The translations under genes and the position numbers were made by a program. A DNA stretch of 64,000 nt, from assembly GCA_963575745.1 (NCBI GenBank), contig CAUYUJ010016344.1:70001-134000 (forward strand), in the 5' to 3' direction. Below, piece after piece: positions 47,126 through 56,758 of this stretch. Origin of the DNA: Prorocentrum cordatum (taxonomy: Eukaryota > Sar > Dinophyceae > Prorocentrales > Prorocentraceae). How positions within the stretch are numbered: position 1 is the first letter of the stretch; every line of letters begins with the position of its first letter. The notes under the pieces were generated by a model. It was not told the DNA's origin. It searched no databases and saw only the letters and a program-made list of their open reading frames with translations.

Positions 47126-49440
47126 CCATATGGGTTCTTGCAGATTTTCGCTCCCCCGGGCACGCGCTGGGCCCCGAGGCCGCTTTGAAAAACCGATCGG
47201 AGGAGGTCAAGTTGGGCCAGGTCAAGCCAGTGTGACGCCAGGAGGTGGTGGCGCTCAGCAAAGGGGACCCTTTGCGACCCTGGAGGGTGATGCGGAATTC
47301 GCCAAGGCCAGCGACAGGACGCCACCTCCCAAATACACTGGGTCTCCTCCGCACGGGCCTCTCGGAGCCGCGCCCGAACTTGCAGAGCTGCGAGGCGCTG
47401 CTCATACACATAACTGGGGGAGGCCGAACACGCGGACTGGACGGAATCCAGCTTCGCACGGCGCCCTGCGCCACGCCTGAGCCACGCCTGAGCGGTTCCC
47501 CCAACGGTCTCCCATCGGCAACCTGGAGACCCACGGCTAGGATCCGCTTGAGCATGGCAGGAGATACCTGGGGTCGATGATTGTCGACCCCATCTTGGTT
47601 CCTCCCGCGCCAGCTGGCGCGTCGCTACAGCGGGCGCGCGCAAGGCACGGAGGAATCCTGGACATCGGGCCCCTGGTAAGGACCCGCGCCTCGGAGGGAC
47701 CCGCACTAACACACACCCGCCCAGATGCGTTCTAGGTCCGAGAAGCTCGCAAGAGCAGGCTTGAGGACAGAGACAGCTTGCCAACTCATTTGGCGCTGCT
47801 GCAGAGCCGGCCCCCTGGCGCGTCGCGGGGCAACCGCGCAGCGCGAGCTTGGCTCGCAGGCTCGCTCGCCTCGCCAAGCGTCCGCGAGACGGAAGTGGCT
47901 GCCCGTCGGCGAAGGGTCAGCAGCTCGCGGCCGTCACCCCCGTTGACCGTCGGCCACGCTGGCCCGCAATATTGGCTCCTGCCGCGTAGACTCGCCCAAG
48001 CCTATGAATTGCTTTCCGCGCTGGCTTCGCCCCAAACGCCTTTGCCAAGCGCAGGCTGATCTTGCGGGCGCGAACCCTTCCGGAGCATGACTCCACCACT
48101 AGCACTGGTCTGCCACCTCGGCGTCAAGCTTGTCGCCACTCGCCACCACCGCCACCCCACCGTTCAACGTCGCCTGCGCAGCTTCGAGGCAACCACAAGA
48201 CGAGGCCGGCCTGGACGGCCACGCCCACGGCCGCATTCTCATCGGAGCCATACGCCCGCACCGTCTATGTTGCACATAAAACCGACAGCGGGGCTGCGCA
48301 TCGCAAGCCAATCGCACTCGCGCACTCACGCCCAGGCGCGCACGCCCTGCTGAAGCGACCCGCGCACCGCAAACAATGCAATGCCGCTGCGGGGGAGGCC
48401 CAACCTGATGAAGCGAGGGCACTGCCGCGCAATCTTCACCGACTTCATCAGCGGCACTGGTGCACCGAGCGCCAGAGCACGATCCCGCGGCACCTTGGGC
48501 GGGATCCCTTCGTAGACCGTACAATGCCCCATGATGAATTTGACGCCGCGGAGTCGCTGGTCGACTGCGACCTCGCCGCGGGCCGCTTGCGGCCGCGATG
48601 GGCCCCGGGCGCTCCGACCAGCGCGAGCACCCCAGAAGCGTCGGCGTCGGGAATCACGCGCGGGGGGGGGGGGGGGGCGAGCGCGACTCGCGTCGGCGGA
48701 GCCTCTGCCGCGCGCGATGCGCGCCAGCACGCAGCATGCCGCATGATCAATCGTTGTCCCTGATCAGCCCCCTTGGCCTGCATAGACATTACGATGGGGC
48801 GCAGCCGTCGCGGCAAAAGCCCTAGACTCTCGCAAGCCTGGAACCCGCCGGTCAGCGCATCAAGTCCCGAACCAGGTCGTAGAACTAGGTGCCTCGGGCG
48901 CGCGCGGTCCAAGCTCGCCGACGCCGCGCGCGGGAAGCTCTCCGCCGCTGCCCCGCTGTCGCTGCCGTTACTCGGAAGAAATCGATCGATCGGGGATACT
49001 TCACAGGGCACTTGCTTGTCCTGATTGCAGGCCCCGGCATCGACAACATCCTGCGGGCAAGCCGCTAGTCCGCCATCACGCCGCACTACAGCATAATGAG
49101 GGTCGCCTGGCAATTCGGCGGTACGATGAAGGCTTCAAGAGCTGCTGGCGGTAGCTGCGTCGCACCTGACCCTGATAGGCCTTCAGCGGCGCGCTCAAGA
49201 TTATGCGGGACAGCAACTTCCGACGAGGCAGGCCTCGCGGCCGCGTCCACAGGCCCTCCCGTGGCGGCGCTTTCCTGCAGCTTCCGCCACAACAGGAGGG
49301 AGGTCAGGACATTCTTCGGCCCCGTGCACCAATGGCCAGGGACTTGCATCGGACCGCGGACCAGGCCGGGACGCAGCCGAGGCCGAGCCGCAGCACAGGC
49401 CATGGATCCCATGCCCGCCGCATCCCACGCCAGGCCACAG
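47126..49440. other. Spacer, no recognised gene
   Basis: GC-rich, with several frames of 200-300 codons on both strands (minus 46987-47877, plus 48062-48763, minus 48448-49113). Composition is Arg/Ala/Pro-heavy and no motif is recognised. A poly-G run of about 16 lies near 48662. Confidence 0.35.
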
Positions 49441-49459
49441 CCCATGTCAGGCCGCAGCC

Positions 49460-50395
49460 GATCCTGCTCACCATCATCAACACCAGCACCATCATCATCA
49501 GCATCCGCATACTCATCATCATCATCATCATCAGCAGCAGCATCATCAGCATCGGCATTATCATCGCCAGCACTATCATCATCATGATTCACATCCTCAT
49601 CACCAGTATCCTCATCATCGTCATCATCGTCATCATCATCATGACCATCAGCATCAGCATCAGCATCAGCATCATCAGAATCAGCATCATCAGCCGTATC
49701 AACATCATGATCATGATCATGATGATGATCATCACTGTCATCAGAATCATCATAATGACCATTACCATCATCACCATCATCATCAGGATCATGATCATCC
49801 CCACCAGTAGCACGATCGGCAGCAGCATTCTCATCATCATCATTATCACCATAATCATCAGCATCATCATCCTCAGCAGCATAACCACCATCGCCACCAT
49901 CACCACCAGCAGCATCATCACCACCACCGCAGTCATCATTACCATCATCATCCCTAACATCACCAGCATCATCACCATCATCACCATCGTCATTACCAGC
50001 ATCACCCTCAGCATCACAATCATCATCACCATCAACAGCACCATTATCATCAGCAGCATCAACATCATCATCATCATCGCTACCACCACCATCATCATCA
50101 TCATCACAATCAGCATCACCACCATCAACATCGCAATCGCACTCGCTATCACCATCACCATCACCATCACCATCATCATTGACATCACCATCGTCAACGG
50201 TTACCATCAACATCACCAGCATCACCACCACCATCTTCATCATCAGCATCATCATCGTCATAATCACCAGACTCATCACCATCATCAGCATCACCATCAT
50301 CAACATCATCATCATCATCGTCATTATCAACACCAGCAGCACCACTATCATCAGGATCATCATCATCGTCATCGTCGACACGGGCCTCGTCCATC
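49460..50395. repeat. ATC/CAT/CAG trinucleotide-type repeat, about 930 bp
   Basis: Almost every triplet is CAT, ATC, CAC or CAG on the plus strand, with few Gs except in the first half. The plus strand reads Ile/Thr/Ser or His, and the minus strand reads Asp-rich (431 codons, 49086-50381) or Met/Val-rich. The long frames exist only because the array has a three-base period; the non-repeat ends show no domain. Confidence 0.93.
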
Positions 50396-50399
50396 CAGC

Positions 50400-51850
50400 T
50401 CGGTCCTAGCACGCGCGGGGCCGCTCCTGGTAGATGTCGCTGCGACGCCCCGGATCATAGCGCAGCACTTGGTTTCGAGGGTTACCCAGTCAGCGGCCTC
50501 GTCGAGCAGGGCGGTTGGAGAAACCTAGAGCCCATCACTTCCATTCGACCAGCGCCGAATCCCCTCCCCCAGCGCTCTGCTGCTGACTCGTGGGATTCGC
50601 TACTGGGCGCCCGGAAGAAAGCTCAGATCGCGCAACTACCCGCGCCAAGGCGCGCCCCGCAGCCACCCGGGCAGCCAGAGCGCTGACGCCGAGGCGGCCG
50701 CGCAGCACCTTGCCGAAGTACTCCGCCAGCGCGAAGGCTTCCGCATCCGCCTTCAGGTGCGACGCGGTCGAAGTGGGGTAACCCAGAAACTGCGCCACGT
50801 TGCCGACGCGCTGGTCGAGCCAGCACCGCCGACAAGCAACCGCCCTGGTGCTGCTTGGCAACCCAGGCCCCCATGATACATTCCCATGCGCCCCCCCATG
50901 TCAGCGAGCGCTCGCGCAGCCAGCTCCGCCGCCGATGCAAAGGGCGCCCGCGCCCTGGGCAGAAAACCCAACGCCGCACGCGCAGGCGCAGTAGCACAGA
51001 TGTCCGCGGCCTTGTCGACATAGCGCTTCGCAGGTCCCCCAAAGGGGCCCCGCGCAAGCGGGCCCCACAATGCACCCCGCAGGCACTTTGCACGCCGCTA
51101 AATAGTCCCGGTGCTGCTGCGTCATTTCATCGGTGGCCAGTCCTACCGTGACGGGGCGGTCGGACCGCGTAGCCCACTTCGCATCGACATTGACGTGCTC
51201 GATCATGGCTTCGCCGCCGCGCTCACAGCGCATAAAACAATAGTGCGGCTAGACGCAGGCGTGATGCACGGGGGCGGGTTCGGCGCGACGATAACTATCT
51301 GCGCCTCGCGCGCGATGCCTGAAGTCACCGCCCAAGAGAACAGGTCTACCCATCCCATCAGGACGATCACCGCTAGCGGCAAATATGCGATTTTACGGAC
51401 TGTCGCACCTTGGTTGACGGCCAGGTACAGCGCGCGGAGGTGGCCACTCTGGAAGGTGCAGGTGCTGCACGGCATGGAGGGTTCGACTCGACGGCGGTGG
51501 CCCACTGGGCCAGCACGACCAGGTCTACGTAGGCCCACGAGGCTGCGGGTGGGGAACGCGACCGCTTGAGTAGGGGTGGTCCCTGCGCCTGCATGCCCAG
51601 GGTTGGCCTTGCACTTTTTCCCCGTCGCCATGCCCACGCCGCATGCCACGTTGTCATCAAGGTCCGCGTCTGCTATCCCCACTTCCTGCGCCATGAAAAT
51701 CTCTGCGCGCGGGACCTCCAGTTTTTACATCAGCACGTCTGCCACGCTTGGCATTGAAAGACTCAACTTGGAACATCTGACGAGGTTCAGGATTGGGTGT
51801 TAGCGCCACGTGGCCACGAAGGACGTGCATACTAGACACGAAGACTTTGG
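50400..51850 (-). other. Spacer with coding-like minus-strand stretches, unrecognised
   Basis: Minus-strand open stretches at 51203-51694, 50753-51070 and 50535-50861 have fairly ordinary composition. They may be a decayed gene read from 51.7 to 50.5 kb. No family is recognised. Confidence 0.25.
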
Positions 51851-52060
51851 GTTAAGTGAGATACGCGTGCACTCAACGGAGGAGGAGGAGGAGAGGAGGG
51901 GACGAGAGAGGGACCAGGACAGGGCGAAGGTATTTTCATGGCAGCGTGGCGACGCGCATCTCCGCCGAGCGTGGGCCCTGATGGCCCCACGCTCAACGCG
52001 AGCGCGTGGGCCCTGACGGCCCGCGCGCTCGCGCTCTGGCACGCCTGCGGCCGCTCGGCC
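51851..52060 (-). repeat. Direct repeat B2 (terminal copy), 210 bp
   Basis: Matches 52202-52411 with apparently one difference (GCGAAGG here, GCGATGG there). It begins GTTAAGTGAGATACGCGTGC on the plus strand and ends CCGCTCGGCC. It would be the 3' terminal B2 of a split-direct-repeat element. Confidence 0.85.
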
Positions 52061-52201
52061 GACGCAGGCGTCTGGGAGCAAAGCGGGGTGGGTGGGCACC
52101 CGCGCGTCGGCCAGAGCCGAACGCTACGGACCCAAAATGGCTACCTGAGCCCACACCCCCTCCCACTTAACCTGCAGTCTACAACCAATCAGACTATACA
52201 A
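52061..52201 (-). repeat. A2-like segment between the two B repeats, 141 bp
   Basis: Unique within the window. If the element is PAT/Ngaro-like, this equals the A1 segment at the 5' end, which would lie to the right of the window. It contains the spliced-leader-like string at 52129-52147. Confidence 0.55.
52129..52147 (-). other. Dinoflagellate spliced-leader-like sequence (relic)
   Basis: The minus strand reads GTAGCCATTTTGGGTC, matching the spliced leader DCCGTAGCCATTTTGGCTCAAG at 15 of 16 positions, with 13 in a row. It is followed immediately by CCGTAGC, the start of a second leader. An exact 13-mer is expected by chance about 0.002 times in both strands of this window. Confidence 0.55.
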
Positions 52202-52411
52202 GTTAAGTGAGATACGCGTGCACTCAACGGAGGAGGAGGAGGAGAGGAGGGGACGAGAGAGGGACCAGGACAGGGCGATGGTATTTTCATGGCAGCGTGG
52301 CGACGCGCATCTCCGCCGAGCGTGGGCCCTGATGGCCCCACGCTCAACGCGAGCGCGTGGGCCCTGACGGCCCGCGCGCTCGCGCTCTGGCACGCCTGCG
52401 GCCGCTCGGCC
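52202..52411 (-). repeat. Direct repeat B1, 210 bp
   Basis: Near-identical to 51851-52060, same orientation, separated by 141 bp. Near identity implies a recent duplication or replication of the element. From 52412 to 52720 the sequence is GC-rich without a recognised feature. Confidence 0.85.
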
Positions 52412-52722
52412 ATGAGAAAAGAAAGACGCAGCCGCGCGCGCGGGGACGCCCCGCCCGAGTGCGAGGGCGGAACCAGAGGCTGCAGGAGCCTCGCGCGCGC
52501 GGCCACTTGCCTGCAACCTTGAGGCCTTCCGCGCCCGCGCACCCAGAGCGCGGGCGCGGCGCGTGCGCGATGCGCGCAAAAGAACCGAAAGGGGGCGGCG
52601 CACGAGGCGCCGGGCGCAGAGCGCAAGTGTGGCCCCGACCGCGCGGCGCGCAAGACGCGCAGCACGGCCGGGTCCAGGAAGCACGCGACGTGCGCGCACG
52701 TTAAACTCCTCCCAAGAGAGAG

Positions 52723-52872
52723 GATCGCAGGCGCCACCTGCGTACCGTAGGCTAAAAGAAAGAAGATCACAGGCGCCACCTGCGTACCGTAGGCTAAAAG
52801 AAACAAGATCGCAGGCGCCACCTGCGCACCGTAGGCTCAAGGATCGCAGGCGCCACCTGCGCACGGTAGGCT
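52723..52872. repeat. Four tandem copies of a 35-42 bp hairpin-forming repeat
   Basis: Copies start at 52723, 52765, 52807 and 52842. Each holds GCAGGCGCCACCTGCG, whose CGCAGG and CCTGCG arms can pair around CGCCA, followed by TACCGTAGGCT or CACCGTAGGCT. It lies between the RNA-binding frame and repeat B1, possibly in a 3' untranslated region. Confidence 0.85.
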
Positions 52873-52967
52873 GAGAGCAGGGCTGGCTCACTCACAGGCC
52901 GCCGCCTTCAGCCCGCGCCCGCGATGCCGCGGGCGCTGGCGTCGGGGCACGGGGGGGAGCTCCACGC

Positions 52968-54470
52968 CTAGATGGAGGGCGTGTTCCCCCGGCGGTCGCG
53001 GCTCTCGTCTCCGCTGCGGTCTCCGCCGCGCTCACTGGGGTCCCGGGGGCTGCCGCCATCGCCGCCCCTCGACGCGCGACCGTCCGCGCTGGGCCAGTCA
53101 CGCTCACTCCGGCCGCGGCTGCCCTGGTCGCCCTTGGAGTGGCCGCCCTTGCCGCTCTTGTCGCCCTTGCCGCCGCTCTTGGAGCCCTTGGCGGCCTTGC
53201 CGGAGTACTTGCCCTTGACCTTGCCGCCCTTGCCGCCCTTGTCGCCCGCGCCCTTGCCACGCCAGGCTGGGATCCCACCCCCGCCCGCGGCAGCCTCCGC
53301 GGCGGCAGCCCGCCGCCGCTTTTTCTCCTGCTCGTGCCAGCCGCCGCGAGGAGCGCGAAGCTGCCCAGCGTGCTTCCCGGTCTTACGCCGCGTGCGGCCG
53401 GGCGGGGTGTCGCCGCGCCTCGCCCACGCTGGGTCCCGCGCCAGACTGTGGCTGGGCGACCTCTCGCGCTTGGGCCGGTGGCGGCTGGGCGACCTCTCAC
53501 GCTTGGGCCAGCTGAGGTCGCCCGGCGGGCGGTCCCCCTCAGCCTCCGCACCCGTGGCACCCGTGCTGGGGCGCTCGCCATGGCCGGCACTGGGGCCCGG
53601 CGCCTCCCGCACGGTGTGGCCGCTCCGCCGGGCCTTCTCCACCACCGTCTTGGGTTTGCCGAAGGCGACGCGGCAAGCCTCGCAGTAGCTCACGTCGCAC
53701 CCCTTACAGTGCCACCGCAGGGCTCCGCTGTTAGCTCCGCCCGCGGGGCACATCTCGCAACCCCAACCGTCTCCCGGGTCAAAGGAGCTCCAGCGCATCT
53801 TGAGTGCGCACGTCGGGCAGGCAGGCGGCTGGATGGTCGGGCCATCCTCCCCGTCGCTGCCTGGGTCAGGGCCGCGAGGCCGGCTCGCCCACTCCGTGAC
53901 CACCGTGCACGGGTCCGTCTTGTAGAACCGATAGTTCGACCTCATGCACTCCCGCGCGCGCTTTGCGTCAGCGCGGCGCTGGAACTCCACCAGCACGCAC
54001 GGCTCCCGCTTGTGGCGGTGGTCGTACAGGAAGGCGATGTGTTTGACGACCCCAAAGGGCACGACCACCTGCCTGACCACCTCGGCATCGACGTGGTGCG
54101 GTACCCGCTCGATGCGGATGATGGACTCGCCCTCGTCGTGCTGGTCACTGGGCTGCTGCTGGGCGCCCTGGCGCTGCTCCTCCTTGCGCCTACGGCGGCT
54201 CCTCGAGCGCGGCTGGCGCTGGGGCGGACCGTCCCCCGCGCCTGGCGCCTCCTCCACCTCGGTCTTCACCTCGAAGGACCGCGGCGGCGCCCCCCCGCTC
54301 TTGGGCTTCAGGACGGCCTCACGCTTCACGATGTCGGCCTTCGGGGGGGCGCCGCCCGTCTTGGGTTTCAAGACGGCCTCCTCCTCCTGTCCCCTGCGCC
54401 CGCGATCGCGAGGCGCATCGCGCTCGCGATCGCGGCGCCTCGCGCGCGAGGGCGAGCGCAAGGCGCAGGG
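52968..54470 (-). CDS. RNA-binding protein region: RRM, Cys-rich zinc finger, RS/RGG-like tail
   Basis: Minus-strand frame, read from a frame change near 54470. First come two EAVLKPK(T/S)GGAPP repeats and a basic RSRSRRRRKEEQRQ segment. An RRM follows at about 53930-54135, with RNP2-like IIRIERVP and RNP1-like CVLVEFQ. Then a Cys/His-rich finger at 53685-53825 carries CPTC, CEMC, CKGC and CEAC pairs, suggesting two zinc sites. The tail has two PKRERSPS repeats and a Lys/Gly/Ser-rich end. This mix is typical of splicing or mRNP factors. The open frame formally extends to 54941, but its upstream part reads as noise. It may be a host gene, element cargo, or the C-terminal part of the recombinase polyprotein. 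Confidence 0.7.
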   Translation of the reverse strand, partial: PCALRSPSRARRRDRERDAPRDRGRRGQEEEAVLKPKTGGAPPKADIVKREAVLKPKSGGAPPRSFEVKTEVEEAPGAGDGPPQRQPRSRSRRRRKEEQRQGAQQQPSDQHDEGESIIRIERVPHHVDAEVVRQVVVPFGVVKHIAFLYDHRHKREPCVLVEFQRRADAKRARECMRSNYRFYKTDPCTVVTEWASRPRGPDPGSDGEDGPTIQPPACPTCALKMRWSSFDPGDGWGCEMCPAGGANSGALRWHCKGCDVSYCEACRVAFGKPKTVVEKARRSGHTVREAPGPSAGHGERPSTGATGAEAEGDRPPGDLSWPKRERSPSRHRPKRERSPSHSLARDPAWARRGDTPPGRTRRKTGKHAGQLRAPRGGWHEQEKKRRRAAAAEAAAGGGGIPAWRGKGAGDKGGKGGKVKGKYSGKAAKGSKSGGKGDKSGKGGHSKGDQGSRGRSERDWPSADGRASRGGDGGSPRDPSERGGDRSGDESRDRRGNTPSI

Positions 54471-56758
54471 CGCCTCTCGCGCTTGCGGACCTCTTCGGCG
54501 AGGCGCTCCTGGCCCGGCGACCGCGCGGGCCGCGGGCGCGCCACTGGAGCGCCTTTGCTCTGGCGCCGCGCGGCAGCCTGGATGGCCGCACGCGCCAGCG
54601 CCGCGGTGACCGCGTCCTCTCCCGCCTCGAGGACCGGGGCTGGGGTCGGCCTCCCCTCGCCCCTGCTCGAGGCGTCGTCGTCGGTGAGCTCCACGACCGC
54701 CTCCGCGTCCACTGTGCGCATCATGTCGAGCAGCCCCCTGTTGTGCTTGCAGAGCTCGCGGAGCTCCGGCATGGGCTGCCCCTGGAACTGGGCCAAGGCG
54801 AGCGCCAGCTTGGCCGCCTGGCGCTGGACCTTGATATTCGGCCCCGCGCCCACCCCCCACGCGCCCCGCTTGCCGTCGACGATCACCAGCTGGCCGTGGT
54901 CCTCGCTCGCCCCCGCGGCCAAGCAAGCCGCCGCGATGCACGGGGCTGCTTCGTGGTCGTGGTTGACCACCTCGACGAGGTCCTCGCTGTCCAGCTCGTT
55001 CACCACCGTGTACAGGATGTTGTGGGCGGCACTCCGGAGCTCGTCCGACAGCGCGGCCCCCGAGACGACGACGCCGAGGGGGTTCACCGCCATGATGCTG
55101 TAGTCATGGCCACGCGCCTTGCTCTGGTCCGGGGCCACCAGGCCCACCAGGAATCCCATGATGCACGCTGCCGGAGCGCGGGGCGAAGGCGCGGCTGGCG
55201 CGCGAGGCTGGGGTGCGCGCGCTGCTCGCGTGCCTCGCTCTGGAGTGGGAGATGGCTGCGGATGAGAGGACCAAGAGGAGGTGGGCGTGCCTGGGGCGAT
55301 CGGGAGCGGTAGCGAAAGGGGGGTCGAGGGCGAAAGGTCCACCGGGATACCCCCACAACGCGAAGCCCCCGCCCTGACCTGAATACCCGTGGGGCCCGCC
55401 TGCTGCTTTCCCACACGCCCGTTAACTCCTCGCCCTGGCTCGTGTCTCACCAAATCCTCCTCTCCTTCCCCCTCCGTAGTTGACCCTGCTCGCGCCGAAG
55501 GGCGCGCCCAGGGGGGGCGCCCGGGCGCCCAGGCCGGGCGTTCCGAGGGCCTCAGATCGCTCCCAAACTGGGGCGGGTCGCTCCCGGCCAACTGGTCGGG
55601 GCGGGCGCCGGCCGCGGCGCCGTCGTCACCGCGGGCGTCCGGGGCCAATAAGGCGTGGCCCTCCGCCATGCCTCGGGCGAATGGAGCCTGACGCCGATGG
55701 TCCTCCCAGAGGTATCCGTGGAAGGCGTCCGTGGACCACCTCCCGAACCTCTTGACCGCTTCCAGGTCGCGACAGGCGTGGTACAACGCCGTCGCGCCCC
55801 CGATGCGCAGGGAGTGGGATCCCATCTGGCCTGCGTCCACGCCGCAGGCGGCAGCCGCGAGTTGGAGGAGCCCCTGCACCTCCTCCCGCATAATCGGGTG
55901 GCCATCGGGCCGGCGGAACAGGGGGAGCCCCGCCTCGGTTCCTCGTCCAAACCGGTCCGGCAGCTCCCTCTGGAGGTCGGCGAGTGCGTCCACGACACAC
56001 AACTCCACCCCCGAACGGTAATGGTTGCGTACGCAACCTGCGTTAAACTGGTCCGTCTTGGACGACGTGATCGTCAGCACTACCTCATCGCAGTCGCTGA
56101 GCCTTGCGCTGGGTGTACCTCCGCGCATCCCCTGTACGTCCTGCCCACGCACCACCCGTCCCATACTCCAGGAGCGGTCCTCTTGGACCAAATACTCCGA
56201 CGCGCGGAGCATGAAGAAGTACCCCGTCATAAGCGCCGCCCATAGGATGGTCGCCTCCCGGCGCGTGGCCGTCCCGTGGGCGAACAAGTACTCTCGGAGC
56301 CAGCGCAACATCCGGGGCGTGGCCGGCAGCTTCCGTTTCGCCTTTCCGTCCCAGCGGCGGAGTCCCTCGATCGTGGTCCAGAGCCGGCGCCGATCGGAGG
56401 TCACATCCCCAAACCCGGCCAGGGTGTGGGCATATCGAATGGCGAACAGGCGCTGGCGGATGGTCGTGGCCCGCCTCTTCATCACCTTGTACAGGTACAC
56501 GACATACCGGATGAGGTCATCCTCATCCGTAAGGCGGGCGTCCCGAGTCTCCCCCTGCAGGTATGGGCTCCGGCCTCGGAGCCTCCGCCAGAGTACCCAG
56601 TTACGCCACCCGGCGCTGTAATTGGCCCGCGTCCCTTCGGCAAGCTTGGCCAACATCGCCTCGGTGGCGGTCGCATCCAGCTCGCGGGGGTCGGTGAGTT
56701 CACCTTGAATCCCTTTCGGGGCGCCCCCGCCGGCGTACCGCCAGGCGGCGGGCTTCAC
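54368..56758 (-). CDS. ORF3: tyrosine recombinase (DIRS-type integrase)
   Basis: 796-codon frame; the recombinase occupies about residues 35-370. The N-terminal SAM-like core-binding domain includes TRANYSAGWRNWVLWRRL. Catalytic residues are Arg in FMLRASEYL (about 56205), the HxxR pair in GSHSLRIGGA (about 55800-55820), and the nucleophile Tyr in FHGYLWEDH (55712-55714), with RW at the usual H/W position. The start is uncertain: the first codon used here is GTG at 56758, overlapping the ORF2 stop (GTGA), and the first ATG is about 35 codons in. It would integrate a circular DNA copy without target duplication. The frame runs on through a Pro-rich linker into the domain beginning at 55159. 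Confidence 0.88.
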   Translation of the reverse strand: MKPAAWRYAGGGAPKGIQGELTDPRELDATATEAMLAKLAEGTRANYSAGWRNWVLWRRLRGRSPYLQGETRDARLTDEDDLIRYVVYLYKVMKRRATTIRQRLFAIRYAHTLAGFGDVTSDRRRLWTTIEGLRRWDGKAKRKLPATPRMLRWLREYLFAHGTATRREATILWAALMTGYFFMLRASEYLVQEDRSWSMGRVVRGQDVQGMRGGTPSARLSDCDEVVLTITSSKTDQFNAGCVRNHYRSGVELCVVDALADLQRELPDRFGRGTEAGLPLFRRPDGHPIMREEVQGLLQLAAAACGVDAGQMGSHSLRIGGATALYHACRDLEAVKRFGRWSTDAFHGYLWEDHRRQAPFARGMAEGHALLAPDARGDDGAAAGARPDQLAGSDPPQFGSDLRPSERPAWAPGRPPWARPSARAGSTTEGEGEEDLVRHEPGRGVNGRVGKQQAGPTGIQVRAGASRCGGIPVDLSPSTPLSLPLPIAPGTPTSSWSSHPQPSPTPERGTRAARAPQPRAPAAPSPRAPAACIMGFLVGLVAPDQSKARGHDYSIMAVNPLGVVVSGAALSDELRSAAHNILYTVVNELDSEDLVEVVNHDHEAAPCIAAACLAAGASEDHGQLVIVDGKRGAWGVGAGPNIKVQRQAAKLALALAQFQGQPMPELRELCKHNRGLLDMMRTVDAEAVVELTDDDASSRGEGRPTPAPVLEAGEDAVTAALARAAIQAAARRQSKGAPVARPRPARSPGQERLAEEVRKRERRPAPCARPRARGAAIASAMRLAIAGAGDRRRRPS
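54471..55159 (-). CDS. Alpha/beta domain upstream of the RRM, same frame as the recombinase
   Basis: An ATG at 55159 (MGFLVGLVAP) opens a well-formed region in the ORF3 frame. It has VNPLGVVVSGAALSDELRSA, LDSEDLVEVVNHDHEAAPCI and QLVIVDGKRGAWGVGAGPNI, then an AAKLALALAQF helix. The final strand and helix recall the C-terminal half of dsRNA-binding domains, but this is only a resemblance. If a 2-bp AG insertion near 54470 is bridged, it continues into the RRM protein, making one product of about 720 residues. The ORF3 frame itself stops at 54368. Confidence 0.5.

Noticed and set aside
48326-48730. Coding-like minus-strand peptide near 48.4 kb
   Set aside because: Short, no recognised motif, embedded in GC-rich spacer with other open frames.
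49086-50381. 431-codon Asp-rich minus-strand protein
   Set aside because: Product of the ATC/CAT triplet array.
53139-55103. 654-codon plus-strand frame opposite the RRM protein
   Set aside because: Shadow of the minus-strand coding region; Ala/Leu/Arg-rich with no motif, whereas the minus strand has RRM and Cys-pair motifs.
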